Shown: in pieces, positions 24,498-32,613 of the stretch
How the letters are laid out: each line of letters opens with the position of its first letter
Numbering within the stretch: the stretch's first letter is position 1
Assembly (NCBI RefSeq): GCF_010548275.1
Contig: NZ_JAAGLT010000047.1
Coordinates: 1-46,634 of the forward strand
Direction of reading: 5' to 3'
DNA length: 46,634 bases
Origin: Streptomyces sp. SID12488
Lineage (GTDB): Bacteria; Actinomycetota; Actinomycetes; Streptomycetales; Streptomycetaceae
Made by a program: the position numbers and the translations under genes
Notes under the pieces: model-generated
Told to the model about the DNA's origin: nothing
Database searches by the model: none
What the model saw: the letters and a program-made list of their open reading frames with translations, nothing else

Positions 24498-26170
24498 ATG
24501 TGAGGCTCCTGGGGTTGCTTCTCGTCGGGCTTGCCGTCATCCGGGTGGGTGCTTGGGTCCTCGCGGGGGCGGGGCATGTGTCCGAGGTGGCGGCGGGTGT
24601 CCTGGCAGATGCGCTGATGAACGTGGTCGTGTTCGTGGCCTGGACAGTGGCCGCTCTGGCCGCCCTGGGGCTGCTTGCCGCGCTCGCGCACGGGGTTGTA
24701 GAACTTCACGACCGACGCAGCCGAAAGCAGTGGGCAGCTCGACGCGTACGTCCGGTCGCCGTGCCTCTCCGTCCCGCCCCCGAAGAGGCGGCTCCGGCCA
24801 CCCCGCCGATGCCAGCCGCCAGCGATCCCGTGGCCGTGCCTGTGGTCGAGCAGCCTGTCCTGGGACGGCTGGCGTACCCGCCCGCGGTCGGTGACCGGCT
24901 CGACGACCGCGATCCCGGCGGGTCCGATCGCGACGATGAGCCGCTGATCGAGACGGCTCTGCCGACGTTGCCGTACGACGATCCCGTGTTCGGCGGGTCC
25001 GATCGCGACGATGAGCCGCTGATCGAGACGGCTCTGCCGGCATTGCTGTACGACGATCCCGTGTTCGGCGGGACTGGTGAGGGCCCTAGGTGTTCTGTCC
25101 CGGAAGTCTGGTCGGCCATGCCGCCGAACCCTGTCAGCGAGGACGCGCCGATCATCGACGGAAACCATGTTCCACCGGCCTTACCTGCGTCCCAGAACCC
25201 CACACCGCCGCTGGCGCCGACATCGATTCCACAGGCCCCACCAGTCACCGCTTTGCTCGTCCTCGCCTGCCGTGGGGTCCAGATCGGCGACGACAACGAG
25301 CAGTTCAACACGTACACGTACACACTGCAGGACCCCACCGTGGACTTCGCGAAGGTCCTACGCCGCCCAACGGTGCGCGATGCCTTGAACCGTTTGATCA
25401 TGGACCCGAAGAACGATGAGCTCCGCACCAAGGCGGCAGAGGCGTTGTGCGCGGGCAAATGGACCTTAAGAGAGAAAGAGTTGCTCGATCTCGGGCCGCT
25501 CGGCAGGCGGTCCCCGCACTCCGATGTCACCCGTGATCTCAAGGCGATGCAGGGATTCATCACCGTGCGCAACTGCCAAGGAGTCCAGACGGGGAAAAGT
25601 TGCTACCAGCAGAACGACTTCATCTACGCCTGCCGTCGGGCGACCGTCAGTGCCTCTTCCCTGCTCAAGTCACATCCAGAAGTGACGAGTTCGCTGATCG
25701 ACGCTGTGGTCATGCCATCGCAGAAGGAGTGGAAGGAACCGGGCGAGAAACTGAACGCCGCGGTTCGTGCCGCGCTCAATTCACCCGAGTCACTCGACGC
25801 GATCCCGGACCGGTCGATCAAGGTCAGCCCCCGGAGCGCCGGTGTCCTACGCGACCGTGACGGGGTCAGCATCGGCTACGGGTGCCACGCCGCCGACTTC
25901 AAAGCCGTCATGGTCGAGCTCAGGGACCCGCGCAACCTGCCCAAATGTGTGGTCAAGGAATCCGGGCGCCTGATGGACCACATGGCCGCCCAACTCCGAC
26001 GGCAGGCCTCGGCGAGGAGGGAGCCGCCTTCCCCGCCGCGCCGTAGTGTTACGAGCGCGCCTGACCTGGACGGACTGCTGCCGCCACCTTCCTCAGGAAG
26101 CCCGAACCGCGGGATGAAACCTCCGTCGGATCCCGAAAGCCCCTCGTCGGGACGCGGGATCGGATTTTAG
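24494..26170 (+). CDS. Module B, large membrane protein with three GVQIGD-type motifs
   Basis: GTG 24494 (VNVRLLGLLLVGLAVIRVGA) overlaps the previous stop by 4 bp; GTG 24500 is an alternative. The 558-residue protein repeats the module A plan: two transmembrane helices (about 3-25 and 35-70), a disordered Pro-rich linker with a 25-residue tandem duplication, and three motif-plus-helix repeats. The motifs are CRGVQIGDDNEQFNTY (near residue 262), CQGVQTGKSCYQQNDF (near 364) and RDGVSIGYGCHAADFK (near 458). The regions between motifs align with module A (for example FAKVLRRPTVRDALNRLIM against LATLLRRADIREDLVRLWL). Motif 1 keeps the N and Q typical of RHIM-type cores. Function unknown. Confidence 0.72.
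   Translation: MNVRLLGLLLVGLAVIRVGAWVLAGAGHVSEVAAGVLADALMNVVVFVAWTVAALAALGLLAALAHGVVELHDRRSRKQWAARRVRPVAVPLRPAPEEAAPATPPMPAASDPVAVPVVEQPVLGRLAYPPAVGDRLDDRDPGGSDRDDEPLIETALPTLPYDDPVFGGSDRDDEPLIETALPALLYDDPVFGGTGEGPRCSVPEVWSAMPPNPVSEDAPIIDGNHVPPALPASQNPTPPLAPTSIPQAPPVTALLVLACRGVQIGDDNEQFNTYTYTLQDPTVDFAKVLRRPTVRDALNRLIMDPKNDELRTKAAEALCAGKWTLREKELLDLGPLGRRSPHSDVTRDLKAMQGFITVRNCQGVQTGKSCYQQNDFIYACRRATVSASSLLKSHPEVTSSLIDAVVMPSQKEWKEPGEKLNAAVRAALNSPESLDAIPDRSIKVSPRSAGVLRDRDGVSIGYGCHAADFKAVMVELRDPRNLPKCVVKESGRLMDHMAAQLRRQASARREPPSPPRRSVTSAPDLDGLLPPPSSGSPNRGMKPPSDPESPSSGRGIGF
24917..25066 (+). repeat. Two tandem 75-bp copies in the linker of module B
   Basis: The unit beginning GGCGGGTCCGATCGCGACG at 24917 recurs at 24992 with only a few differences and encodes GGSDRDDEPLIETALP plus TLPYDDPVF. 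The two copies are nearly identical, so the duplication is recent; a partial third unit (VFGGTGEG) follows. Module A lacks this duplication. Confidence 0.85.
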
Positions 26171-26323
26171 TGCCAGCTGGCTCCTGATATGCCGTTGCTC
26201 CCGGGTGCTGGCCGGGGCAGGGCAACGGTGCGCAGCTTCGGCTTCTTCGTCTGTGGCGCCGTTCTTCTTCGCCGCCTCGCGGGCCGCGACTCGGAGAATC
26301 CGGCCTCGCCGGAAGGGTGAGAC

Positions 26324-27820
26324 CTACGCGTCCTTTTCCCCAGCCCGCGGTGTCGCCGTAAGGGATGCGGCAGGGTGTTCCTCGATCCAGGACAGGCCTC
26401 CGATGTCGAGGTGGTGGCGGGTGCGGGTGACGGCGACGTAGGCGAGGCGTGCTTCGCCGTCGTCGATCGGGCCGGGTACCGCGCGGCCGGTGTCGTCCAG
26501 TTGGTCGCTGTCCTTGGGTGGGGTGAAGTCGTCGGCGATTCTCACGCCAGGCCATTCGCGGCCTTTGGCCTTGTGGGCGGTGGAGACGGTGATCTCGGCC
26601 TGTTGTTCGGGGACGAGTTGGGCGACGGCGGCCAGGATGGCGTCGGTGCCGTGGGTGTCGACGAGGTCGACGAGTGGCTGCAGATCGCGTCCGGCCGGGT
26701 CGTGGGCTGCGTAGTCCTGCAGCTCGCCCCAGGAGGGGAACAGGACCAGTTCGGGGTGGGTGGTGCGGCGGCCGTCCTTGAGGTCGTGGGCGGCCAGGGC
26801 CAGGGCGCGCAGGCTGTCTCCTCCCCCGACCAGGGCCACGCGATGTTCGGTGGTCAGCAGGTCCATGACCTGGGCGATGGCGCCGACGTTGGTGCGGCAC
26901 AGCACGGCGTCGGGCCGGGTGAGGGGGCCGAGTTCGGTGGGCACGGTCCCGGTGCCGGTGAGGCGGAGGGGGGCGTCGGCGATGGCCAGCCACCGGTTGG
27001 CCTCGTCGGCGAGGCGGGGGCCGAAGCGGAAGGACTGGGAGAGGGCCAGCTGGGTGCCGTCGAAGCCGGTCATGACGTCTTTGGCGCCGCGCCAGTCGTA
27101 GATGGCCTGGGCGGAGTCGCCGACCATGACCAGCTGGGCGTGGTCGCGCTGGTCGAGGAAGATCTGTTCGACGACGGGGTTGGTGTCCTGGGCCTCGTCG
27201 AGGAGGAGGAAGTCGGTGGCGATTTTCGGGGCGGTGAGGGCCCAGATTTTCAGGTAGTGGTCGTGGTCGAAGCGGACCGCGCCGTCGTCGGGGTGCTGGA
27301 GGTCGGCCCAGGCTTTGCGGGCGAAGGGGACGATGTGGGCGGCGAGTTGGGCGTGCAGGTCGCGGTCGTCCAGGCCGCGCAGGTGGGGGACGTGGTGGCG
27401 GGTGATGGCGGGGTCGGCGGTGTGGCAGAAGCGGGCCACTGTACGCAGGGCGGCGTTGGAGAGCGTTCGTTGTGACAGGTCGCGTTCGCCGATCCGGATG
27501 GCTTTGGTGATGCCGAGGGCCTGTCCGGTCTGCCAGGCGGGGCGGCGGGGGGCGCCCAGGCGGCGGGTGTAGTGGTGGCCGACGGCGGCGTAGGCGAGGG
27601 CGTGGGCGGTCTTGCAGGTGACGGTGGGCGGGAAGCGGGCGGCGGCGTCCTGGGCGATGGCGCGGTTGTAGGCGAGGTAGCGGCCGCGGCGCCGGGTGGC
27701 GTGGGCGAGCTGCGCCAGGGTGGTGGTCTTGCCAGTACCCGCGCCGGCCTGCAGGGCCAGGTGTTCACCGGCGTGGAAGGCGTCGGCTGCGGCTTGCTGT
27801 TCGTCAGTGGGGGTCAGCAC
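26324..27820 (-). CDS. UvrD/Rep-type superfamily 1 helicase (498 aa)
   Basis: SF1A DNA helicase with motif I GAGTGKTT at residues 26-33, motif II LLLDEAQDTN with DEAQD at 208-212, motif III GDSAQAIYDWRGA near 235, motif V-like ITVSTAHKAKGREW and motif VI AYVAVTRTRHHL. At 498 residues it is shorter than UvrD (about 720) and lacks the large 1B/2B insertions, like the small plasmid- and phage-associated UvrD-like helicases. It is the third gene of an operon and overlaps the previous gene by 7 bp. A role in unwinding DNA during replication, repair or transfer of this element is inferred; a nuclease domain is not present. Confidence 0.9.
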   Translation of the reverse strand: MLTPTDEQQAAADAFHAGEHLALQAGAGTGKTTTLAQLAHATRRRGRYLAYNRAIAQDAAARFPPTVTCKTAHALAYAAVGHHYTRRLGAPRRPAWQTGQALGITKAIRIGERDLSQRTLSNAALRTVARFCHTADPAITRHHVPHLRGLDDRDLHAQLAAHIVPFARKAWADLQHPDDGAVRFDHDHYLKIWALTAPKIATDFLLLDEAQDTNPVVEQIFLDQRDHAQLVMVGDSAQAIYDWRGAKDVMTGFDGTQLALSQSFRFGPRLADEANRWLAIADAPLRLTGTGTVPTELGPLTRPDAVLCRTNVGAIAQVMDLLTTEHRVALVGGGDSLRALALAAHDLKDGRRTTHPELVLFPSWGELQDYAAHDPAGRDLQPLVDLVDTHGTDAILAAVAQLVPEQQAEITVSTAHKAKGREWPGVRIADDFTPPKDSDQLDDTGRAVPGPIDDGEARLAYVAVTRTRHHLDIGGLSWIEEHPAASLTATPRAGEKDA

Positions 27821-28290
27821 GGCGTGGCTCCGGGGGTACGGGTGAGGGCGCGGCCGAGGGCTGCGAGGAGGTGGGGTGCGGTGGTGTGGGCGAGCAGGTT
27901 GTGGACTGCGCGGTCGAGGCGCTCGGCCTCCTCGCCGGCGTGTCGGGCCAGGGCCCGGTGGAGGGCCAGTTCCAGGAAGAGGCGAGGCGGTTGTCCCGCG
28001 CTGTCGGCGGCGGCCTGGAGTACGGCGTGGGTGGCGGGCGGGAAGGCGACGTTGAGCAGGATCTTGCCGTCCGCGTCGGGGTAGTGCGTGGTGATCACGT
28101 CGATGGGCAGCAGTCCGCCGGTCTGGTGACGCAGCCGGTTGAGGGCCTTTCCCGGGGTTTTGGCAGGCACGACGGCCAGGAGGTGGGTGGTGTCGTGGTT
28201 GGCCGCGAGCGGCATCGTGCGAGCGGCCCGGTGGAGTTCAGCCGGGGTGAGGGGCCGGGTCAGGGTGATGTCCAGGGCGTGGTGCGGCAT
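27814..28290 (-). CDS. Hypothetical protein of the helicase operon (158 aa)
   Basis: ATG 28290 has GGAGGG at 9 nt. The product MPHHALDITLTRPLTPAELH continues as AARTMPLAANHDTTHLLAVV and then IDVITTHYPDADGKILLNVA, a small alpha/beta domain, followed by helices rich in Leu/Ala/His. No motif is recognised. Spacing of 2 bp from the upstream zinc-finger gene and overlap with the helicase gene show tight coupling. Confidence 0.65.
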   Translation of the reverse strand: MPHHALDITLTRPLTPAELHRAARTMPLAANHDTTHLLAVVPAKTPGKALNRLRHQTGGLLPIDVITTHYPDADGKILLNVAFPPATHAVLQAAADSAGQPPRLFLELALHRALARHAGEEAERLDRAVHNLLAHTTAPHLLAALGRALTRTPGATPC

Positions 28291-28292
28291 CG

Positions 28293-29171
28293 TCACGCCC
28301 TCCCGTGGTGGCCGGGCGTGGCGTGAGGCAGGCGGGTGCGGATGTGTACCGCGTGGAGGAGGGGGTCGAAGACCTGCCATCCGGCGAGGGCGAGGTCGGC
28401 GGCGCCCGGATGGGCGGCGTGGGCGGGGCAGCGCTGGGTGCGCCAGCGCATCTGCTCGGCGTAGGGCAGGCGGCTGAGGTCGTAGACGGCCATCAGGGTG
28501 GCGGGCAGGGTGAGTTGGCCGCGCTGCGGGCTCGCGGGGAGCAGCGTCCATAGGCCTTGGGGGGTGTTGGGGGCGAGCACGGGCTCCGGGCAGCGGTGGC
28601 GGTGTCGGGTCTGGGCCACACACCGGATGCCCTCGACGGGGGTCTCGGCGAGGTAGCGGCCCAGCAGCAGTTGCACGACGGACCGGGCCGGGCGGTTACT
28701 GCCGGCGGGCGGCTCGCAGGCAGCGGGTGGCGCGCAGACGGCGGCCGGGGCCGGGGTGAAGACACCCGCGTCGATGAGGCGGCGGGTGCGGACGGCGAGT
28801 TGGCGGCGTACCGCCTCGAGGTGCGGTCCGGTCCGGGTGGTGGGGGTGCGGTCCGGGCAGAGCACCGTGTGCGGGATGCGGCACCAGGCGCTGCCGTCGC
28901 CGTGAGGGTGGGCGATGCCGCTGCTCAGGTGCCAGCGGCAGGATTCGGGGACATGGGCGGCGGTCAGTTCGGCGGGGTGCAGGGCGATGGGCCGCTGGTC
29001 GGTGCGCTGGTAGAAGTCGATGCGGTTGCCGCACCGGCGGCAGCGGCCGCTCTGGCCGGCGCGCAGCAGGCGGCTGGGGCTGGTGGCGGCCACGCGCAGC
29101 GGACGGCGCGTCGGTGTGGTGCGGGGGCTGCCGTCCCAGGGGCAGCCGGTGGGGAGAGTGTTGGGGTGCAT
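28293..29171 (-). CDS. Zinc-ribbon protein of the helicase operon (DUF6083-like, 292 aa)
   Basis: I chose ATG 29171 (MHPNTLPTGCPWDGSPRTTP); the frame is open to 29288 but without a better start. The central segment RCRRCGNRIDFYQRTDQRPI, then ALHPAELTAAHVPESCRWHL matches the C-x2-CG...W/Y...P-x-x-L-x-P...VP pattern of DUF6083-type zinc ribbons. The C-terminal half contains further Cys/His pairs (RCVAQTRHRHRCPEP, RWRTQRCPAHAAHPG). DNA or RNA binding is likely. First gene of the three-gene operon with the helicase. Confidence 0.6.
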   Translation of the reverse strand: MHPNTLPTGCPWDGSPRTTPTRRPLRVAATSPSRLLRAGQSGRCRRCGNRIDFYQRTDQRPIALHPAELTAAHVPESCRWHLSSGIAHPHGDGSAWCRIPHTVLCPDRTPTTRTGPHLEAVRRQLAVRTRRLIDAGVFTPAPAAVCAPPAACEPPAGSNRPARSVVQLLLGRYLAETPVEGIRCVAQTRHRHRCPEPVLAPNTPQGLWTLLPASPQRGQLTLPATLMAVYDLSRLPYAEQMRWRTQRCPAHAAHPGAADLALAGWQVFDPLLHAVHIRTRLPHATPGHHGRA

Positions 29172-29342
29172 GGCGGGGACCGTGCCAGGCGACACCCCGC
29201 CATGGCGGAGACGGGCAGGGCCGTGTCCCCCGGGCGGCCCAGCGATATCGAACGCGTAAGCCAGACGACGTACGAAAGTTCGGTGCATGCTCGCCGGTTC
29301 GGGTGAATCACAGAGCGACGGGCGAGCAGGTGCCCAGCGCGG

Positions 29343-29606
29343 TCAGGAGTCCGGGGCGCCGGGTGGGGTGTGGTTGTCACAGATGGGGCCCAGCAGGTGG
29401 TCGATCGGCACGTCGAAGGCGTGGGCGAGGGCGTGCCAGGTGGTGACGCTGCCGGTAGTGCGGCCGTGTTCGAGGTCGATGAGGGTGCGCCGGGCCAGGC
29501 CGCTGCGGGCGGCGAGTTCGTCGAAGGTCCAGCCGCGCGCGTCCCTCAGCCGCGCCAGCGTCACACGCAGCGCAGTGAGGTCGGGGTCGGGCGGCAAGAT
29601 CGCCAC
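29343..29606 (-). CDS. XRE-family regulator (87 aa)
   Basis: GTG 29606 gives VAILPPDPDLTALRVTLARL; the longer frame to 29714 runs into the divergent promoter. The HTH is complete: LRDARGWTFDELAARSGLAR, then RTLIDLEHGRTTGSVTTWHA, followed by LAHAFDVPIDHLL, a minimal Cro/C1-type fold. It is divergent from the gene at 29801, which it may control through the TCTGCACTA repeats between them. Confidence 0.8.
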   Translation of the reverse strand: MAILPPDPDLTALRVTLARLRDARGWTFDELAARSGLARRTLIDLEHGRTTGSVTTWHALAHAFDVPIDHLLGPICDNHTPPGAPDS

Positions 29607-29650
29607 TCCACCATCCGACGGTGCAGGCCCCTGCCCTGTCAGTGCGGGTT

Positions 29651-29717
29651 TCTGCACTATCGACGCAGGTGGACGACGGACGGCTTGGCACTGCGGGAGG
29701 GCAGGGATCTGCACTAC
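29651..29717. promoter_or_regulatory. Repeated element in the divergent promoter
   Basis: TCTGCACTAT (29651-29660) and TCTGCACTAC (29708-29717) are direct copies 57 bp apart, between the XRE gene and the gene at 29801. Each half could be an operator of the XRE regulator or part of a -10 region (the CACTAT/CACTAC end). Confidence 0.35.
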
Positions 29718-29800
29718 GGTGCGGCCGACTCCCGCTCTCGCTCACCGGGAGGGCACAGCCCATGCGACAGCACGGATTGGGATGGGAGGGCAACGGGCCG

Positions 29801-30832
29801 ATGCGGCTTGCCAGCACGCACGCCACGGTGCAGCGCATCTGGACGGTGGAGCTGCGCCCACTACCGGGCGGGCCGGCTCTGGCCTGTCCCCGCTGCACGC
29901 TGCACGGCCACCCCGTACAGGCCGCCTCCGCACGATCCGCCGCCCTGACCCATCTGGCCCGCCACGCCCGCACCGACGCACTACCGGGGCACCTGCGGAC
30001 CTGCCAGTGCCGGGCACGCGGCTGCCAGTGGCATCCCCGCCACCGCGGCTGCGCAGGACCGGTGCTCCTCGCCCTCACCCGCGACCGCAGCGGCCGCACG
30101 TGGCGCCTCGCCGACGCCTGCGCCGCCTGCGCGGCCGCCACCAGTCACACCGCCGTCGTCCCCTCAACCCTCCTCACCCCACGCCCTCCCGAACGCGTAC
30201 GGCGCGGGCCCGAGCCACCGGGCGGCCCGGCCGAACGCACCCGCGTACGGGAGATGCTCACCTATCTGGCAGCGGCACTCCCCCAGTTCACCTCCCCCGC
30301 CACCCGCCTGCTCGCCCTCCAGTGCGCCCTGCGCTCCGACACCCACGGCCATGCCCGACTGCCCGATGGCCTGCTGCGCGGCATGCGGCTGCACGGCCGC
30401 AACGAACTGTGGGAAGAGCTGGAACACACACGCTGGCTACGCCGCACAGCCGGCAAGCACCCGCGCACGCAGGCGCAGTTGCTGGATGCGGCAGTCCTCT
30501 CCCAGCAACCGGGCAGCCGAGCACGCGCCCGCGCCGCACACTGGGCCCTGCACCCCACTCCCCTGGCAACGCCAACCGGACAACCTGCGGCTCTGCAGCT
30601 GACCGCACTGACCCTGGCCTCCCACACCTCGGGAGACACCGGCAGTACCGACATGGAGGTACTCGCCCGCCTGTGCGGACACTCACCCCACCAGACCGCC
30701 GAACTCCTCGACCGGCTGACGGCATCACGCACACTCAGCGCCTGGCACCACAACCGCGAAACCGACGAAGTCTTCTGGCACCTGCCCCCACAGCACGCCA
30801 CAGGACGGCCCGGTGAGCATCGAACGCATTGA
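29801..30832 (+). CDS. Cys-rich protein with C-terminal winged-helix-like domain (343 aa)
   Basis: ATG 29801 (MRLASTHATVQRIWTVELRP) is preceded by GGGAGG; an upstream ATG at 29762 lacks one. Metal-binding candidates are ACPRCTLHGH (about 28-37), CQCRARGCQWHPRHRGC (about 68-84) and ADACAACAA. The C-terminus (VLARLCGHSPHQTAELLDRL, then TASRTLSAWHHNRETDEVFW) looks like a winged helix. No family name comes to mind. Regulation by the divergent XRE protein is likely. Confidence 0.6.
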   Translation: MRLASTHATVQRIWTVELRPLPGGPALACPRCTLHGHPVQAASARSAALTHLARHARTDALPGHLRTCQCRARGCQWHPRHRGCAGPVLLALTRDRSGRTWRLADACAACAAATSHTAVVPSTLLTPRPPERVRRGPEPPGGPAERTRVREMLTYLAAALPQFTSPATRLLALQCALRSDTHGHARLPDGLLRGMRLHGRNELWEELEHTRWLRRTAGKHPRTQAQLLDAAVLSQQPGSRARARAAHWALHPTPLATPTGQPAALQLTALTLASHTSGDTGSTDMEVLARLCGHSPHQTAELLDRLTASRTLSAWHHNRETDEVFWHLPPQHATGRPGEHRTH

Positions 30833-31048
30833 CTACGGTTCGTGGACGACAAGTGCGGCTGAGCGCAGGACTTCGCCCGAGCGGAACAACTGGCTCCGCC
30901 CGCCCGTACCATCGCTACACGGGAGCAGACTGCACCAGGTGCGGCCGCCCATGACTCAGTCAAGTCCTGCGGGTCACCGCCCAGCCCAGGCGCCCGCTCT
31001 GGGGGTTAGCTTCAGCCCGCGGCCGCGCCCCGAGGAAAGGCCAACATC

Positions 31049-31705
31049 ATGCCTGACACCCAGACCGCCACCACCGAACTGACATCGCATTACACGGCCC
31101 AGGTGGCAGGCGACCTTGACCGCAACGCCAAGGAACAGGAGCGCATCGGCGCGGAGATCGACGCGCTGCAGGAACAACTGCGCGCCCTGCAACACGACCA
31201 CACCGTACTGACCAGCATGCAAAAGGCGCTCGGCGGCACGGGCACCGCCACACAGCCTGCCCCCGATGCGGCCACAGCACCCTCGGCACCGCGGCAGAAG
31301 ACCTCCGCGAAGTCCGGTACAGGCAAGCGGGTGCGGGCGAAGAGGACTGCCACTGCGCAAGGCGGCGAGGCGGTCAAGAAGCCGATCGCCAAGAAGCCCG
31401 AGGCCACCGCCAAGGCGACGGCAGCGAAGGCGGTCCAGCCCACTCTCGTCGAGTTGATCCGCCGCCACCTCGCCGATCAGGGCGAACCTCGCTCCGCAGC
31501 GGAGATCGCGACCGCGCTCGGCCAGGCCCACCCCGACCGGAATATCAAGACCACCGTCGTACGCACCACAGTCGAAGGCCTCGTCGCCAAAAGCCACGTC
31601 CAACGCACCAAGCAGGGCAACTCCGTCTACTACACCACCACCGGCACCCCGGAACCGGCGGCACCCGCAACGACCCCGGCCGAGGACCAGCCCGAGACCA
31701 GCTGA
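31049..31705 (+). CDS. Coiled coil, H1-like basic linker and winged helix (218 aa)
   Basis: ATG 31049 follows GAGGAAAGG. Residues 20-60 are a coiled coil (LDRNAKEQERIGAEIDALQE). Residues 75-130 are Ala/Lys/Pro-rich and strongly basic (KKPIAKKPEATAKATAAKAV), like histone H1 tails. Residues 132-200 form a winged helix (PTLVELIRRHLADQGEPRSA, ending RTKQGNSVYYT). The arrangement suggests a DNA-binding, possibly DNA-bridging, nucleoid-type protein. The smaller protein at 3701-4057 has the same coiled coil plus winged-helix order without the basic linker. Confidence 0.75.
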   Translation: MPDTQTATTELTSHYTAQVAGDLDRNAKEQERIGAEIDALQEQLRALQHDHTVLTSMQKALGGTGTATQPAPDAATAPSAPRQKTSAKSGTGKRVRAKRTATAQGGEAVKKPIAKKPEATAKATAAKAVQPTLVELIRRHLADQGEPRSAAEIATALGQAHPDRNIKTTVVRTTVEGLVAKSHVQRTKQGNSVYYTTTGTPEPAAPATTPAEDQPETS

Positions 31706-31728
31706 TCACCGGGGGGGGCCGGTGATCA
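31703..31728. terminator. Terminator hairpin after the coiled-coil gene
   Basis: TGATCACCGG (31703-31712) pairs perfectly with CCGGTGATCA (31719-31728) around a six-G loop; the left arm begins in the stop codon of the upstream gene. Confidence 0.7.
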
Positions 31729-31948
31729 TGCGGGGGCGCTGGGCGGACGCCCTGGGCGCGGTCTCCGGCATCCGCACACAAGCCGACCAGGCGGGCCTGC
31801 CCGCAGATCAACGGGCCGCAGCGGACAGTGCCTGCCGGCCCTCATCAGCAACAGCGACTTCCCCCAGTACTGGGCCTTCCACACCCACAAAGAACACGAA
31901 CGCCTCTACCCCCGGCCCGACCAGCACAACTACGAACTCCTGGCCTGA
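31728..31948 (+). pseudogene. Frameshifted short gene remnant
   Basis: One frame reads MRGRWADALGAVSGIRTQAD, then QAGLPADQRAAADSA; a second frame continues as ISNSDFPQYWAFHTHKEHER and LYPRPDQHNYELLA to TGA 31946-31948. The parts read as one protein only when a shift near 31835 is allowed. Family unknown; the missing 5' end suggests the tail of a larger gene. Confidence 0.4.
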
Positions 31949-32030
31949 CCGGCGACCTCACTTCAAAAGAGCCACACCCATCGCCGATCTACGCCTTCTG
32001 GCGGATATGAGGCACCCTCACCCCTCCTGG

Positions 32031-32036
32031 TAGAAT
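32031..32036 (+). promoter_or_regulatory. Putative -10 box
   Basis: TAGAAT at 32031-32036 matches the sigma-A type -10 consensus well and lies 31 bp before the ATG of a 26-codon ORF and upstream of the low-GC membrane gene. A TTGACA follows at 32038, too far downstream to serve as its -35. A 5-6 bp hairpin occurs at 32136-32153. Confidence 0.3.
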
Positions 32037-32066
32037 TTGACATGCATTGTCGGGAGGGTGGGGCCC

Positions 32067-32147
32067 ATGACTGTGATCAAAAGATCGACACTTGCACATC
32101 GACAACCGCGCTTCATCTGCAACCCGCCCGAACCCTATAGCTCGTAA
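32067..32147 (+). CDS. Possible very small ORF (26 aa)
   Basis: ATG 32067 has GGGAGGGTGGGG upstream, and the ORF ends at TAA 32145-32147. The product begins MTVIKRSTLAHRQPRFI. It could be a leader peptide or a chance ORF; position just downstream of the -10-like TAGAAT is the only other support. Confidence 0.25.
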   Translation: MTVIKRSTLAHRQPRFICNPPEPYSS

Positions 32148-32182
32148 CGCTATGGCCTCACAACATCCCCTTGGAGGTTCAG

Positions 32183-32380
32183 GTGTCTTGCCCTGGGACG
32201 GATGAAGCCACGACTGGCGTCATGATATTTCAAGTTATCCTCTCGTTTGGAATCGTTGCTTTAGCTATTTACATTGCAATTAAATTCAAATTTGGATTCT
32301 GGGCCATTTTTGCAACAGCTTGTATCGTTCTCGCTTTGAGTAGCGCCATCGGGATGAACCCAACAAGTACTTGCCGCTAA
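32183..32380 (+). CDS. Low-GC small membrane protein (65 aa)
   Basis: GTG 32183 (VSCPGTDEATTGVMIFQVIL) has TTGGAGG at about 6 nt. Two adjacent hydrophobic segments, MIFQVILSFGIVALAIYIAI and FWAIFATACIVLALSSAIG, are joined by KFKFG. Codons such as TTA, ATA and AAA and a markedly AT-rich sequence set it apart from every other gene here, indicating recent acquisition or selection for low GC, as in some phage and plasmid genes. Function unknown. Confidence 0.6.
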   Translation: MSCPGTDEATTGVMIFQVILSFGIVALAIYIAIKFKFGFWAIFATACIVLALSSAIGMNPTSTCR

Positions 32381-32613
32381 TACGGCAGCCACCGGACCGG
32401 CAGGGAAATTTTAAAGCCACGGTGATCATGTGACCATTACGGCAGCCGCGCTATCGCCTAAAGGCAATGCCGTGACTCTGTTGGTGATCTTCAGGAGTCA
32501 TCCGGTCGCTGCGGTGCAGAGGGTGTGAAATCGGCTTGATCGTGTGCGTCCTCTGAGACCTCAGCAAGCCACGAGAAATAACCCCATGCGAGCGAGGATC
32601 CGGCAGGTGGGCG

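Noticed and set aside
26375..27475. Gly/Val-rich 366-residue plus-strand frame opposite the helicase
   Set aside because: It is antisense to a gene with complete helicase motifs and has the repetitive composition typical of high-GC antisense frames.
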